Assembly: GCA_963662155.1 (NCBI GenBank)
Contig: OY759261.1
Location: 6,381,661-6,445,660 of the forward strand
Direction of reading: 5' to 3'
DNA length: 64,000 nucleotides
Source of the DNA: Lamellibrachia columna
Lineage: Eukaryota > Annelida > Polychaeta > Sabellida > Siboglinidae
Position 1 is the first letter of the stretch; every line of letters begins with the position of its first letter. The translations under genes and the position numbers were made by a program. Below the pieces are notes generated by a model. That model was given only the letters and a program-made list of their open reading frames with translations. It did no database searches and was not told where the DNA came from. This document shows positions 10,349-23,408 of this stretch, one piece after another.

Positions 10349-12375
10349 CAACTTCCTTGTTGAGACTCTCTCACACCAACTTCCTTGTGAGACTCTCTCA
10401 CACCAACTGCCTTGTTGAGACTCTCTTTCTCACACCAACTTCCTTGTGAGACTCTCTCTCTCTCTCTCTCTCTCACACCAACTTCCTTGTTGAGACTCTC
10501 TCTCTCACACCAACTTCCTTGTGAGACTCTCTCACACCAACTTCCTTGTTGAGACTTTCACACCAACTTACTTGTTGAAACTCTCTCTCTCTCACACCAA
10601 CTTCCTTGTTGAGACTCTCTCTCTCACACCAACTTCCTTGTTGAGACTCTCTCTCACACCAACTTCCTTGTTGAGACTGTCTCACACCAACTTCCTTGTG
10701 ATACTATCTCTGTCATACCAACTTCCTTGTGAGACTCTCTCACACTAACTTCCTTGTGAGACTCTCTCTCTCACACCAACTTCCTTGTGAGACTCTCACA
10801 CAAGCTTCCTTGTGAGACTCTCCTTCTCACATCAACTTCCTTGTGAGACTCTCTCTCACACCAACTTCCTTGTGAGTCTCTCTCTCTCACACCAGCTTCC
10901 TTGTGAGACTCTCTCTCACACCAACTTCCTTGTGAGACTCTCTCTCTCACACCAGCTTCCTTGTGAGACTCTCTCTCACACCAGCTTCCTTGTGAGACTC
11001 TCTCTCACACCAGCTTCCTTGTGAGACTCTCTCTCTCACACCAGCTTCCTTGTGAGACTCTCTCTCACACCAACTTCCTTGTGAGACTCTCTCTGTCTCA
11101 CACCAACTTCCTTGTGAGACTCTCTCTCAGACCAACTTCCTTGTGAGACTTTCTCTCTCACACCAACTTCCATCTGAGACTCTCTCTCTCTCACACCAAC
11201 TTCCTTGTTGAGACTCTCTCTCTCTCTCACACACCAATTTCCTTGTGAGACTCTCTCTCTCACACCAACTTCCTTGTGAGACTCTCTCTCTCACACCAAC
11301 TTCCTTGTTGAGACTCTCTCTCTCTCACACCAACTTCCTTGTTGAGACTCTCTCTCTCACACCAACTTCCTTGTTGAGACTCTCTCTCTCACACCAACTT
11401 CCTTGTGAGACTCTCAAACTCTCACACCAACTTCCTTGTTGAGACTCTAAGTGCATCTGCTCTCTTCGTCAACCGTTCCCTTCCATTCTTTCCACGTATC
11501 CAGCCCACTTTAGCCGGCTCCTCACCAGCTTCATTGTGAGACTCTCTCTCTCTCACACCAACTTCCTTGTGAGACTCTCTCACACCAGCTTCCTTGTGAG
11601 ACTCTCTCTCTCACACCAGCTTCCTTGTGAGACTCTCTCTCTCACACCAACTTCCTTGTAAGACTCTCACACAAGCTTCCTTGTGAGACTCTCCTTCTCA
11701 CATCAACTTCCTTGTGAGACTCTCTCTCACACCAACTTCCTTGTGAGTCTCTCTCTCTCACACCAGCTTCCTTGTGAGACTCTCTCTCACACCAACTTCC
11801 TTGTGAGACTCTCTCTCACACCAGCTTCCTTGTGAGACTCTCTCTCACACCAGCTTCCTTGTGAGACTCTCTCTCACACCAGCTTCCTTGTGAGACTCTC
11901 TCTCACACCAGCTTCCTTGTGAGACTCTCTCTCACACCAGCTTCCTTGTGAGACTCTCTCTCACACCAACTTCCTTGTGAGACTCTCTCTGTCTCACACC
12001 AACTTCCTTGTGAGACTCTCTCTCTCAGACCAACTTCCTTGTGAGACTTTCTCTCTCACACCAACTTCCATCTGAGACTCTCTCTCTCTCTCACACCAAC
12101 TTCCTTGTTGCGACTCTCTCTCTCTCTCTCTCACACACCAATTTCCTTGTGAGACTCTCTCTCTCACACCAACTTCCTTGTGAGACTCTCTCTCTCACAC
12201 CAACTTCCTTGTTGAGACTCTCTCTCTCTCACACCAACTTCCTTGTTGAGACTCTCTCTCTCACACCAACTTCCTTGTTGAGACTCTCTCTCTCACACCA
12301 ACTTCCTTGTGAGACTCTCAAACTCTCACACCAACTTCCTTGTTGAGACTCTCTCTCACACCAACTTCCTTGTGA

Positions 12376-12420
<45 letters not shown>

Positions 12421-14785
12421 CAACTTCCTTGTTGAGACTCTCTCACACCAACTTCCTTGTGAGACTCTCTCACACCAACTGCCTTGTTGAGACTCTCTTT
12501 CTCACACCAACTTCCTTGTGAGACTCTCTCTCTCTCTCTCTCTCTCACACCAACTTCCTTGTTGAGACTCTCTCTCTCACACCAACTTCCTTGTGAGACT
12601 CTCTCACACCAACTTCCTTGTTGAGACTTTCACACCAACTTACTTGTTGAAACTCTCTCTCTCTCACACCAACTTCCTTGTTGAGACTCTCTCTCTCACA
12701 CCAACTTCCTTGTTGAGACTCTCTCTCACACCAACTTCCTTGTTGAGACTGTCTCACACCAACTTCCTTGTGATACTATCTCTGTCATACCAACTTCCTT
12801 GTGAGACTCTCTCACACTAACTTCCTTGTGAGACTCTCTCTCACCAACTTCTTTGTGAGACTCTCTTTCACACCAACTTCCTTGTGAGACTCTCTCTGTC
12901 TCACACCAACTTCCTTGTGAGACTCTCTCTCTCAGACCAACTTCCTTGTGAGACTTTCTTTCTCACACCAACTTCCATGTGAGACTCTCTCTCTCTCACA
13001 CCAACTTCCTTGTTGAGACTCTCTCTCTCTCTCTCACACACCAATTTCCTTGTGAGACTCTCTCTCACACCAACTTCCTTGTGAGACTCTCTCTCACACC
13101 AACTTCCTTGTTGAGACTCTCTCTCTCACACCAACTTCCTTGTTGAGACTCTCTCTCTCACACCAACTTCCTTGTGAGACTCTCTCACACCAACTGCCTT
13201 GTTGAGACTCTCTCTCTCACACCAACTTCCTTGTGAGACTCTCTCAGACCAACTTCCTTGTGAGACTCTCTCACACCAACTTCCTTGTGAGACTCTCTCT
13301 CTCACCAACTTCCTTGTGAGACTCTCTCACACCAACTGCCTTGTTGAGACTCTCTCTCACGCCAACTTCCTTGTGAGACTCTCTCTCTCATACCAACTTC
13401 CTTGTGAGACTCTCTCACACCAACTTCCTTGTGAGACTCTCTCTCATACCAACTTCCTTGTGAGACTCTCTCTCCCACCAACGTCCTTGTGAGACTCTCT
13501 CTCACACCAACTTCCTTGTGAGACTCTCACACCAACTTCCTTATCAGACTCTCTCACACACCAACTTCCTTGTGAGACTCTCATACCAACTTCCTTGTGA
13601 GACTCTCTCTCTCTCACACCAACTTCCTTGTGAGACTCTCTCTCTCACACCAACTTCCTTGTGAGACTCTCTCTCATACCAACTTCCTTGTGAGACTCTC
13701 TCTCACACCAACTTCCTTGTGAGACTCTCTCTCATACCAACTTCCTTGTGAGACTCTCTCCCACCAACGTCCTTGTGAGACTCTCTTTCACACCAACTTC
13801 CTTGTGAGACTCTCACACCAACTTCCTTATCAGACTCTCTCACACACCAACTTCCTTGTGAGACTCTCATACCAACTTCCTTGTGAGACTCTCTCTCACA
13901 CCAACTTCCTTGTGAGACTCTCTCTCACACCAACTTCCTTGTGAGACTCTCTCTCACACCAACTTCCTTGTGAGACTCTCTCTCATACCAACTTCCTTGT
14001 GAGACTCTCTCTCACACCAACTTCCTTGTGAGACTCTCTCTCACACCAACTTCCTTGTGAGACTCTCTCTCATACCAACTTCCTTGTGAGACTCTCTCTC
14101 ATACCAACTTCCTTGTCAGACTCTCTCTCACACCAACTTCCTTGTGAGACTCTCTCTCACACCAACTTCCTTGTGAGACTCTCTCTCACACCAACTTCCT
14201 CGTGAGACTCTCTCTCACACCAACTTCCTCGTGAGACTCTCTCTCACACCAACTTCCTCGTGAGACTCTCTCTCACACCAACTTCCTCGTGAGACTCTCT
14301 TTCACACCAACTTCCTCGTGAGACTCTCTCACACCAACTTCCTTTTGAGACTCTCTCTCTCACCAACTTCTTGTGAGACTCTCTCTCACACCAACTTCCT
14401 TGTGAGACTCTCTCTCTCTCACCAACTTCCTTGTGAGACTCTCTCTTACACCAACTTCATCGTGAGACTCTCTCTCACACCAACTTCATCGTGAGACTCT
14501 CTCTCACACCAACTTCCTTGTGAGACTCTCTTACACCAACTTCATCATGAGACTCTCTCTCACACCAACTTCATCGTGAGACTCTCTCTCACACCAACTT
14601 CCTCGTGAGACTCTCTCTCACACCAACTTCCTTGTGAGACTCTCTCTCACACCAACTTCCTTGTGAGACTCTCTCTCACCAACTTCCTTGGGAGACTCTC
14701 TCTCACACCAACTTCCTCGTGAGACTCTCTCTCTCACCAACTTCCTCGGGAGACTCTCTCTCACACCAACTTCCTCCCTCAACTT
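9470..14785. repeat. 5.3-kb CT-rich satellite, ~29-35 bp unit, with ~2.06-kb duplication
   Basis: Core unit GAGACTCTCTCTCACACCAA plus CTTCCTTGT with variable (CT)n length; variants include CAGCTTCC, TTGAGAC, CATACCAAC and TTCCTCGT. The non-repeat segment at 9385-9480 (CTCTAAGTGCATCTGC...) recurs at 11445-11540, and successive variants agree for over 1.3 kb at an offset of 2,060-2,072 bp, showing a large tandem duplication. From about 13.3 kb on, the array is more homogeneous and lacks that structure. It fills most of the intron between ERG exons A and B. Confidence 0.95.
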
Positions 14786-14789
14786 CTCC

Positions 14790-15417
14790 ATTCTATGCTT
14801 GTCGATTCTTTTCACTCCTGCAAATCTTCTTACCCAGTTATTCTTGCTAACTTTCTCTTATTTTTCCGTCAGCACCGTGGTCTCTAGGCCATATCGGTCG
14901 GCTAGGGCTACGCATGAGCTAAGCCTCTTTTGGCTTCTGAGATATATATTATGTAAATATTATAATGCACTAAACTTTATATTTCTAAAATTTCTGTGCA
15001 CACAAAACAATATTAATTTTGTCTGATGTTTTTTTTTAATCTATTCCTAAGTTGTGTTATTTTGATTGAGAATATATACATTATTTGTTTGACATATGTG
15101 ACAATGCTAGTGTTAATACTGTTATTTGAAACTAGTTTATACTATGATATGTTGTAACTTTTATGATTTCATTTGATTTTTTTTATGAAAAACTGTACAT
15201 TTCTCTTTGTACTGTGAAACGAGTTAGTTTCCTTGTGTAAACTGCGGACCCAATCATCTTTATATCCCTTTGTGTCAGGACATTGTTACATCTATATATT
15301 TCTCAGTCTGGAAGTACTAATTCGGGGAGAGGGTCAGAGATTTAGTACGCTTTGCACGAATAGGTAAATGTCAACATTTGTGGACGACCCCTAAATATCC
15401 TTGACCTTAATTTTCAG
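14790..15417. other. AT-rich intron sequence before ERG exon B
   Basis: No gene or recognisable element. Ends with the acceptor TTTTCAG at 15411-15417. Confidence 0.7.
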
Positions 15418-15735
15418 ATCGACACAAGAGTTTCCGACTGCGCCTGCCATCGATCCGGCGCGACATCCGGCGTGCATCCTGCAAGGGTAGCGAACTGTCA
15501 GACGTCGAGAACCCTGACGAGAGCGTTCCGCTCAGTCACATTGCACTGCCACCAGATGGCACCACATCAGCCATCGCCATGTACGACCGCCGACTGGGCG
15601 AGGCTGACTTGCCAACCGACCGGAGAAATAGGTCGAACGTTGACCTCCTGGAGGGAAAACAGGGAAGTCAAGGGAGTCTGCGGAAGGCGTCATCCCTCGA
15701 ACATCTCAACAGTCGGTCAAACATGCCTTCTACTG
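15418..15735 (+). CDS. KCNH2/6/7-like (erg): ERG exon B: cytosolic linker between PAS and S1
   Basis: Acceptor TTTTCAG, donor GTAATA. Phase agrees with exon A (one base plus two). It begins with the basic segment HKSFRLRLPSIRRDIRR, equivalent to the RxxSFRLRLP stretch after the ERG PAS domain. An acidic and Ser-rich linker follows, ending with LRKASSLEHLNSRSN. This region is poorly conserved between ERGs apart from such short motifs. RKAS and similar sites look like basophilic kinase targets, but that is only motif-level inference. Confidence 0.92.
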
Positions 15736-17185
15736 GTAATAACAGAAACACGTTGTTGCAACACGTTGCTGGTAGGTGGCGCCACTTGTCGGTGCAAGTT
15801 TCGGTGCTGGGCTCGTAACGTGTAGATCGTTATTGTCCCGGTGGCGTCACCTATGAGCGGTTGTGTTTATTACTAACTCGTGCTGTTCCCTCTGTTGTGT
15901 GATCTGTCAGCATAGTTTTCTTCGATAGATGGTTGGTTGTATGTTGCTAGAGCTGTGTGTCGCTGATGACCCCTGATGACATGTGACCCCTGATGACCTG
16001 TGACCTCTCCATGCATGTTTCGAGAATGTTGCAGGATGCCAGCAAGCTTTTGTCATCGACATGACATGTGGCATAATTGTTGACATTTTGAATGGTTAGC
16101 AGATTTCAGAGAGATCATGGTGTTGCGTTGATGGGGTATATGTCATTATGATTCCCCGAAGCAAAATTCTCATAGGCAATATAATAATTGTCAGCAGTTC
16201 TGAAATGAAATAAATTCATCTGCAATGCAATGTCATTCCATTTTTCAATATGATATTTTATTATCTTCTACAACAGAATGGCACAAGACCATGTTTGTCA
16301 TAACCATAAGCCAGAACTATATCATGCATTAAAATTTGTAATTTAATTGAATGCCTTTATAATCCACTGTCTTTATCTTAATTACCTATTGGTGATCCGT
16401 TCCGAAACAAAATGTTATGGCAGAGGTTTGTCTAACTGTTCATGTGTTTGGTATTCTATTGACTGTTTGAGTTTTGTGATTGTTTTTTTGTTGTTGCGGA
16501 CGTGTTCTTTTTACCATTCGGGTGTTGTGTTGGGTGTTAAGTTAATCAGTGGTGTTGTGGTTGGTGTTAATTGTGTAAGGTTTTAATTTTAACATTCAGG
16601 TGTTGTGTTGGGTGTTAAGTTAATCATTGGTGTTGTGGTTGGTGTTAATTAATCATTTTAACATTCAGGTATTGTGTTGGGTATTAAGTTAACCATATAT
16701 GTGTTGTTCTGTTGAGTGTTCTGTGTTTTGTGACACACTTGTTATGAGACGCGTGATGAGTGAGCCCCAACAGGCTCAGTCACGTGTAGTGTTCTTGTAA
16801 TACACCTTCAGCAGCGAGTTCTTCCTCTATGCCGTTCGACTACAATCCTCACCACTTGTGTAGTTATGTTAACCATGCCCCCGTCTCACATGATGCTCAC
16901 GTCTTCCGCCTGTATTCTTGCCCCTTCCAGAGAAACTTGTAATTCAACGAGATAGGCGTAGCCGCGCTTACACGCTCGACGGAAGTAAGTCACCCTCTCG
17001 TAGCTTCCACTTCACCCCAACCTGCCTGCTCACGTCTTCCACTTTTTTCCACATTCAACCTGTGTTCTCACAATGTCATATTTTGCTCTTCTGCCCATTT
17101 GCATATTTGCACTTTACCTTTCAACTGCAATCAACATTATGTATGTGCAATGTGGGTTATATCGGATGTCATTGTTTCTATTATG
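15736..17185. other. Intron with a ~70-80 bp imperfect triplication
   Basis: GGTGTTGTGTTGGGTGTTAA is repeated three times at about 16518-16690, each followed by GTTAATC and GGTGTTGTGGTTGGTG variants. A GTGGCGCCAC palindrome sits at 15776-15785. A short open stretch at 16927-16986 resembles an exon (AG before, GTAAGT near 16984) but shows no similarity I can name and would disturb the matched phases. Confidence 0.6.
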
Positions 17186-18103
17186 CAGGGGTGAGATTTA
17201 GCAAGTCATGGAAGGTAGCCAGTCGGGCTACTAACTTTGCAAAGTGAAGTAGCCCAACAGGTAGCCCACTTGCTAATCAGTACTTTGATGATAGAAAGTT
17301 AATACTTTGAAGATAGAATGTATAACTGACATCAACGACAAATAAAAACATCAAAAACAAACAGTTTTGAAACACTTATTTTCAGGATCAATGCAATGTA
17401 ATTAATTTTTAATACTGAATAAAATACAGTATACAATTGTACACATGTGACAGATTGTTTTGCTTTCATAACATGGTACACCAACAGTCTACGCGAAGTC
17501 TCCAAGCGTCACAGGACATCAGGTCCTATGAACTGAACAGTTTACAGGACCTGCTGATTTTTCACAGGACCTGATTTAACCTCCAAATATTACTAAAAAA
17601 AGGTCTCACGCGCACCACTTGGATATAAAAATAAGTGCTACAGAAACTTTAACCAGATTCCCAATTAATTCACCAGAAGCGCTCCACGCACCATGTACAC
17701 CATATATATAAGTGGCGCCACAAGGCACCAAGACTATTAACATGACCGGTTATTATTTCAGTGTAGAATGACCATTCAGTTACATGTTGAGCGTCGATGT
17801 AGTTGATTAAAAGTACAATGAATGCTCCCTATTGATATCGCTTCGGCTACGGTTTGGCAGCATTTCTTGCAATGTCAGACGTGTCACAAACACACGATTT
17901 ATGGTTACCATAAATGCGATATAGCCAGGACAACACTTCTGAGATGTTTATTAACATTCCATTTATTTTTGCTACGTCTAAAATATTGCAGCTCCATAAA
18001 TATTTCGAGTCGCCATGCAGGCCACTGTAGTAAAAAATTTAAGTCGCCCAAACCAATTGTTGGGTGCCATTGGCGACTGGGCGACCGCTAAATCTCACCC
18101 CTG
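17186..18103. mobile_element. DNA transposon with TIR CAGGGGTGAGATTTAGC (918 bp, non-autonomous)
   Basis: CAGGGGTGAGATTTAGC at 17186-17202 is exactly inverted as GCTAAATCTCACCCCTG at 18087-18103. The CAGGGG terminus is hAT-like. The flanking 8-mers do not match, so target duplications have decayed or the superfamily is different. No transposase is encoded. The internal sequence near both ends repeats a 'lagging gcgac/tagccc' vocabulary (AGTAGCCCAACAGGTAGCCC; GGCGACTGGGCGACC). Confidence 0.75.
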
Positions 18104-18124
18104 ACTGTGACGTGATGGATGGTT

Positions 18125-18590
18125 CAGTTGTATTTCAGTGGTGTTCCAGCACGCTTTGTATTTTCAGTGGTGTTGCAGCATGCTTTGTATTTCAGTGGTG
18201 TTCCAGCATGCTTTGTATTTCAGTGGTGTTCCAGCATGCTTTGTATTTCAGTATTCCAGAACGCTTTGTATTTTCAGTGGTGTTACAGCATGATTTATAT
18301 GTCAGTGTTGTTGCAGCATGGTTTGTATTTCAGTGGTGTTCCAGCCTGGTTTGTATTTCAGTGGTGTTTCAGCTTGGTTTGTATTTCAGTGGTTTTCCAG
18401 CTTGGTTTGTATTTCAGTGGTGTTCCAGCTTGGTTTGTATTTCAGTGGTGTTTCAGCTTGGTTTGTATTTCAGTGGTGTTTCAGCTTGGTTTGTTATCCA
18501 GTGGTGTTCCATCTTGGTTTGTATTTCAGTGGGGTTTCAGCTTGGTTTGTAATCCAGTGGTATCCCAGTTTGGTTTGTATTGTTTTCGCG
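18125..18590. repeat. Minisatellite, ~28-bp unit, ~16 copies
   Basis: Unit TTTCAGTGGTGTTCCAGC plus TTGGTTTGTA. Every copy carries TTTCAG, a 3' splice-site-like word. It starts right after the transposon end at 18103. The unit length varies slightly, so implied peptides shift frame. Confidence 0.9.
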
Positions 18591-18984
18591 TCAGGCTAAA
18601 TTAGTTGAGGAGGGAGTTGTAACATTGACACTTTTACAGTAACTCACATATCGTACTCAAAGATGCACACTTCAGGTAAACATGTACACTATGATATGAA
18701 ATGTCTTCCTTGGTCTACATAAAAATCCTATTGAAAATAATCCTCGTTTCAGTAATAAAATTTATGTACCAAAATGTACTCTCGTCATGCTATGAAGCCA
18801 TTTATTGTCACGATGATTAAGGAGAAATCTTGCATGATGAGTGTTTTGTTACATCTTCAATCAGTAATTCAGTATCATACATTTCCTGTGCCTCTGCATC
18901 AGGACTTCACTGCGTCTGTTTAGAGTATCTTAATAAGTTGCTTATATGGTCGGAAAGTTCGTTAGAAACGCTGACCACTGAACA

Positions 18985-20152
18985 GTAATCATTAGTTTGA
19001 TACTCACCCCTCAAGGCTGGCTTACACACGTAATCATTAGTTTGATACTCACCCCTCAAGGCTGGCTTACACAAGTAATCATTAGTTTGATACTCACCCC
19101 TCAAGGCTGGCTTACACAAGTAATCATTAGTTTGATATTCACCCCTCAAGGCTGGCTTACACAAGTAATCATTAGTTTGATATTCACCCCGCAAGGCTGG
19201 CTTACACAAGTAATCATTAGTTTGATACTCACCCCTCAAGGCTGGCTTACACAAGTAATCATTAGTTTGATATTCACCCCTCAAGGCTGGCTTACACAAG
19301 TAATCATTAGTTTGATATTCACCCCTCAAGGCTGGCTTACACAAGTAATCATTAGTTTGATACTCACCCCTCAAGGCTGGCTTACACAAGTAATCATTAG
19401 TTTGATATTCACCCCTCAAGGCTGGCTTACACAAGTAATCATTAGTTTGATACTCACCCCTCAAGGCTGGCTTACACAAGTAATCATTAGTTTGATACTC
19501 ACCCCTCAAGGCTGGCTTACACAAGTAATCATTAGTTTGATATTCACCCCGCAAGGCTGACTTACACAAGTATTCATTAGTTTGATATTCACCCCTCAAG
19601 GCTGGTTTACACAAGTAATTATTAGTTTGATATTCACCCCTCAAGGCTGGCTTACACAAGTAATCATTAGTTTGATATTCACCCCGCAAGGCTGACTTAC
19701 ACAAGTGTTCATTAGTTTGATATTCACCCCTCAAGGCTGGTTTACACAAGTAATCATTAGTTTGATATTCACCCCGCAAGGCTGGCTTACACAAGTAATC
19801 ATTAGTTTGATATTCACCCCTCAAGGCTGGTTTACACAAGTAATCATTAGTTTGATATTCACCCCTCAAGGCTGGCTTACACAAGTAATCATTAGTTTGA
19901 TATTCACCCCTCAAGGCTGGCTTACACAAGTAATCATTAGTTTGATATTCACCCCTCAAGGCTGGTTTACACAAGTAATCATTAGTTTGATATTCACCCC
20001 TCAAGGCTGGCTTACACAACTAATCATTAGTTTGATATTCACCCCTCAAGGCTGGCTTACACAAGTAATCATTAGTTTGATATTCACCCCTCAAGGCTGT
20101 CTTACACAAGTAATTAGTTTGATATTCATCCTTCAAGGCTGGCTTACACAAG
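18985..20152. repeat. Minisatellite, 45-bp unit, ~26 copies, open on both strands
   Basis: Unit TAATCATTAGTTTGATACTC plus ACCCCTCAAGGCTGGCTTAC and ACAAG. Because 45 is a multiple of three and the unit lacks stops in some frames, the - strand is open for about 370 codons (15-residue repeat CKPALRGEYQTNDYL) and the + strand for 160-190 codons (TPQGWLTQVIISLI). The array lies in an intron, there is no start context or splice support, and substitutions are not biased to third positions by eye, so I do not call a protein. Confidence 0.93.
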
Positions 20153-20207
20153 TCAACACTGCGCCATATCGTAATATCAACTTCATTGTGTGCATTTAGA
20201 TGAATGA

Positions 20208-21925
20208 TGTGTTACAGCATGGTTTTATTTCAATGACCAGTGTTACAGCATGGTTTTATTTCAATGACCAGTGTTACAGCATGTTTTTATTTCAATGACC
20301 AGTGTTACAGCATGGTTTTATTTCAATGACCAGTGTTACAGCATGGTTTTATTTCCATGACCAGTGTTACAGCATGGTTTTATTTCCATGACCAGTGTTA
20401 CAGCATGGTTTTATTTCAATGACCAGTGTTACAGCATGGTTTTATTTCCATGACCAGTGTTACAGCATGGTTTTATTTCAATGACCAGTGTTACAGCATG
20501 GTTTTATTTCCATGACCAGTGTTACAGCATGGTTTTATTTCAATGACCAGTGTTACAGCATGGTTTTATTTCCATGACCAGTGTTACAGCATGGTTTTAT
20601 TTCAATGACCAGTGTTACAGCATGGTTTTATTTCCATGACCAGTGTTACAGCATGGTTTTATTTCAATGACCAGTGTTACAGCATGGTTTTATTTCCATG
20701 ACCAGTGTTACAGCATGGTTTTATTTCAATGACCAGTGTTACAGCATGGTTTTATTTCCATGACCAGTGTTACAGCATGGTTTTATTTCAATGACCAGTG
20801 TTACAGCATGGTTTTATTTCCATGACCACTGTTGCAGCATGGTTTTATTTCAATGACCAGTGTTACAGCATGGTTTTATTTCCATGACCAGTGTTACAGC
20901 ATGGTTTTATTTCAATGACCAGTGTTACAGCATGGTTTTATTTCCATGACCACTATTGCTGTATGTTTTTATTTCCATGACCAGTGTTACAGCATGGTTT
21001 TATTTCAATGACCAGTGTTACAGCATGGTTTTATTTCCATGACCAGTGTTACAGCATGGTTTTATTTCCATGACCAGTGTTACAGCATGGTTTTATTTCA
21101 ATGACCAGTGTTACAGTATGGTTTTATTTCAATGACCAGTGTTACAGCATGGTTTTATTTCAATGACCAGTGTTACGGCATGGTTTTATTTCCATGACCA
21201 GTGTTACGGCATGGTTTTATTTCCATGACCAGTGTTACAGCATGGTTTTTTTTAAGTGACCAGTGTTACAGCATGGTTTTATTTCCATGACCAGTGTTAC
21301 AGCATGGTTTTATTTCCATGACCAGTGTTACAGCATGGTTTTATTTCCATGACCAGTGTTACAGCATGGTTTTATTTAAGTGACCAGTGTTACAACATGG
21401 TTTTATTTCATTGACCACTGTTACAGTATGGTTTTATTTCAGTGACCAGTGTTACAGCATGGTTTTATTTCATTGACCAGTGTTACAGTATGGTTTTATT
21501 TCAGTGACAAGTGTTACAGCATGGTTTTATTTCAGTGACAAGTGTTACAGCATGGTTTTATTTCAGTGACCACTGGTACAGTATGGTTTTATTTCAGTGA
21601 TCAGTGTTACAGTATGGTTTTATTTCTGTGACCAGTATTACAGCATCGTTTTATTTCAGTGATCACTGTTACAGTATGGTTTTATTTCAGTGACCAGTGT
21701 TACAGTATGGTTTTATTTCAGTAACCGGTGTTACAGTATGGTTTTATTTATGTGACCAGTGTTACAGCATCGTTTTATTTCAGTGACCACTGTTACAGTA
21801 TGGTTTTAGCTCAGTGACCAGTGTTACAGCATGGTTTTATTTCTGTGACCGGTGTTACGGTATGGTTTTATTTCTGTGACCAGTGTTACAGCATTGTTTT
21901 ATTTCTGTGACCAGTGTCACAGCAT
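20208..21925. repeat. Minisatellite, 31-bp unit, ~55 copies, alternating dimer
   Basis: Unit AGTGTTACAGCATGGTTTTA plus TTTCAATGACC. Between 20.2 and 20.95 kb the TTTCAATGACC and TTTCCATGACC versions mostly alternate, giving a 62-bp dimeric higher-order repeat; the right third is more diverged (TTTCAGTGACC, TTTCTGTGACC, TACAGTATGG). Confidence 0.94.
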
Positions 21926-21965
21926 GGCTTACATAAGGGGTTTTGCCCCGTATCGTTTTTTTTTT

Positions 21966-22110
21966 TAGACGAGTGACATATCTAGACACTGCAACCTAGA
22001 TATTGACTCACACAATTTCCAACTTGAGCTTTGATGAGAAGTCACAACAGGTGCACCTGATGTCGATTGCTGATTGGCCACTGGGTCACCTGTTAGTGAG
22101 ATTGAAACCA
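21966..22110. repeat. Dispersed repeat copy 1 (AGACGAGTGAC... family)
   Basis: AGACGAGTGACATATCTAGA, CACTGCAACC, then TTGATGAGAAGTCACAAC and GATTGCTGATTGGCC. It aligns with 52745-52870, which has AGACGAGCGACGTGTCTAGA, CACTGCCACT, TTGATGAAAGATCACGAC and GGTCACTGATTGGCC. Neither copy has clear termini. Confidence 0.7.
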
Positions 22111-23026
22111 GTCCCGATTCTCACCGGCATGATCATTAAACAAACTGGCCTTGCTAATTGGTCTTGTGCAGATGTCTACAATAACATAATAAGTTCTTGC
22201 AGTGTTATATCATGGGACACTGTGTCGGCTGACAAGTCCAACAAAAATCGCTCATGTAAACAGCTCTACTTTATGGAAATTTACATTAGCTTGTTCATTG
22301 GCTCAAACAAGATAATTCATATTTCTGCAACGATCGTAAATGTGAACTGCTATGTGCTTTCATTGCTATATGCATTAATGTTTTATGCATGATTTTTCTT
22401 TATATACATATGTAGTCACTTATATCTTCTTTGCTCCACTTAATATATTGTGTCTAAGTTCTGCAATGTATGCTTTATTTAAGCATGTTTCAGTTAAAAC
22501 ATGTTCTATCATACATAGAACAGTCTATGCTTGCATGTTTCAATTGAATAATATAAAGTGATGCCAACCTGACTAGGATGTGTTTATTTCATTTATTATT
22601 GAAATAATTAACAAAATTAAATATGACATTTCTCTCTTGTCACATATAACTTGTAATTGTTAATAAAATTGTGGCATAGATAAACTTATGAAATTTTTCT
22701 CATAACAAACTGAACACCAAAGTATCTTTCAAAATCACAGCAAATGATAATTGAGGTGAACGTTCAAGGTACCTCATGTAGAGGTCAAGTTTCTACTGAA
22801 TTAAAGAAAATTTATTTGAAAATAATACAGGTGAGAGCTGCTCAATTTGAAATATCATTTATATAAAGATAATTCAGTTTAATTTATCCACCCGTTATCC
22901 AAGCTGATAATGATTATTTTTCTCTTTATGCACTGAAACACCATATTTGGCTATTCCCATGACCTAGTTATTATGACCTCCATAGTTGATGACCTTGTTG
23001 ACCTTCAAGTGACCCCTATTTTGTAG
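22111..23026. other. AT-rich intron sequence
   Basis: No gene recognised. An open frame at 22003-22392 has no similarity I recognise and no splice context. Ends with the acceptor ATTTTGTAG (23018-23026) of ERG exon C. Confidence 0.6.
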
Positions 23027-23247
23027 CCTCCAGTGGGAACTACCTTCGGCGTAACCTTCTGAACCAGGCACGCAGCGACTCCGAACTGGAAACGTATCGG
23101 GCACATCTGTCAACAAGCATGTCGAATATCACAAACGAACTCATCTACCATAAGCCACACGACCACGATAGCATACTCACGTCAAAGCAAGGCATCTTTC
23201 TTCCCATGCAGAATATGAAGCACAATGTCACGGAGAAGGTCGCTCAG
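23027..23247 (+). CDS. KCNH2/6/7-like (erg): ERG exon C: distal N-terminal linker, up to the S1 lead-in
   Basis: The acceptor at TTTTGTAG completes the split Ala codon left by exon B. A nearby AG (CCTCCAG) would break the frame. The exon ends NMKHNVTEKVAQ before donor GTCAGT. The THNVTEKVTQ motif is invariant in ERG channels immediately before [14 protein letters not shown], so the assignment is secure. The first two thirds (SSGNYLRRNLLNQARSDSEL) correspond to the variable linker. Confidence 0.94.
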
Positions 23248-23408
23248 GTCAGTGAAAGGTCGTATAGGTCAGTGACTTGAGATAACTCTCAAGAACAAAT
23301 TCTGATATACGAGGAGGAATTAAAAGTTATTTGCCGTTGTCAAGTTCCTGATGTATTACTAAACAAATCAAATGAATATTAATATTGGCATTTTTTTTTC
23401 ACTTAGAG

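Noticed and set aside
16918..17247. Extra ERG exon between exons B and C
   Set aside because: Exons B and C already join in phase (split Ala codon), and the candidate has no ERG similarity.
18907..20019. A 370-residue repeat protein on the - strand
   Set aside because: Produced by a 45-bp satellite in an ERG intron; no start context, splice support or domain.
22003..22392. A 129-residue coding exon
   Set aside because: No splice sites or family resemblance; overlaps a dispersed repeat copy at its start.
23027..23034. Using the AG of CCTCCAG as the ERG exon C acceptor
   Set aside because: It breaks the reading frame with exon B; the upstream TTTTGTAG acceptor keeps it.
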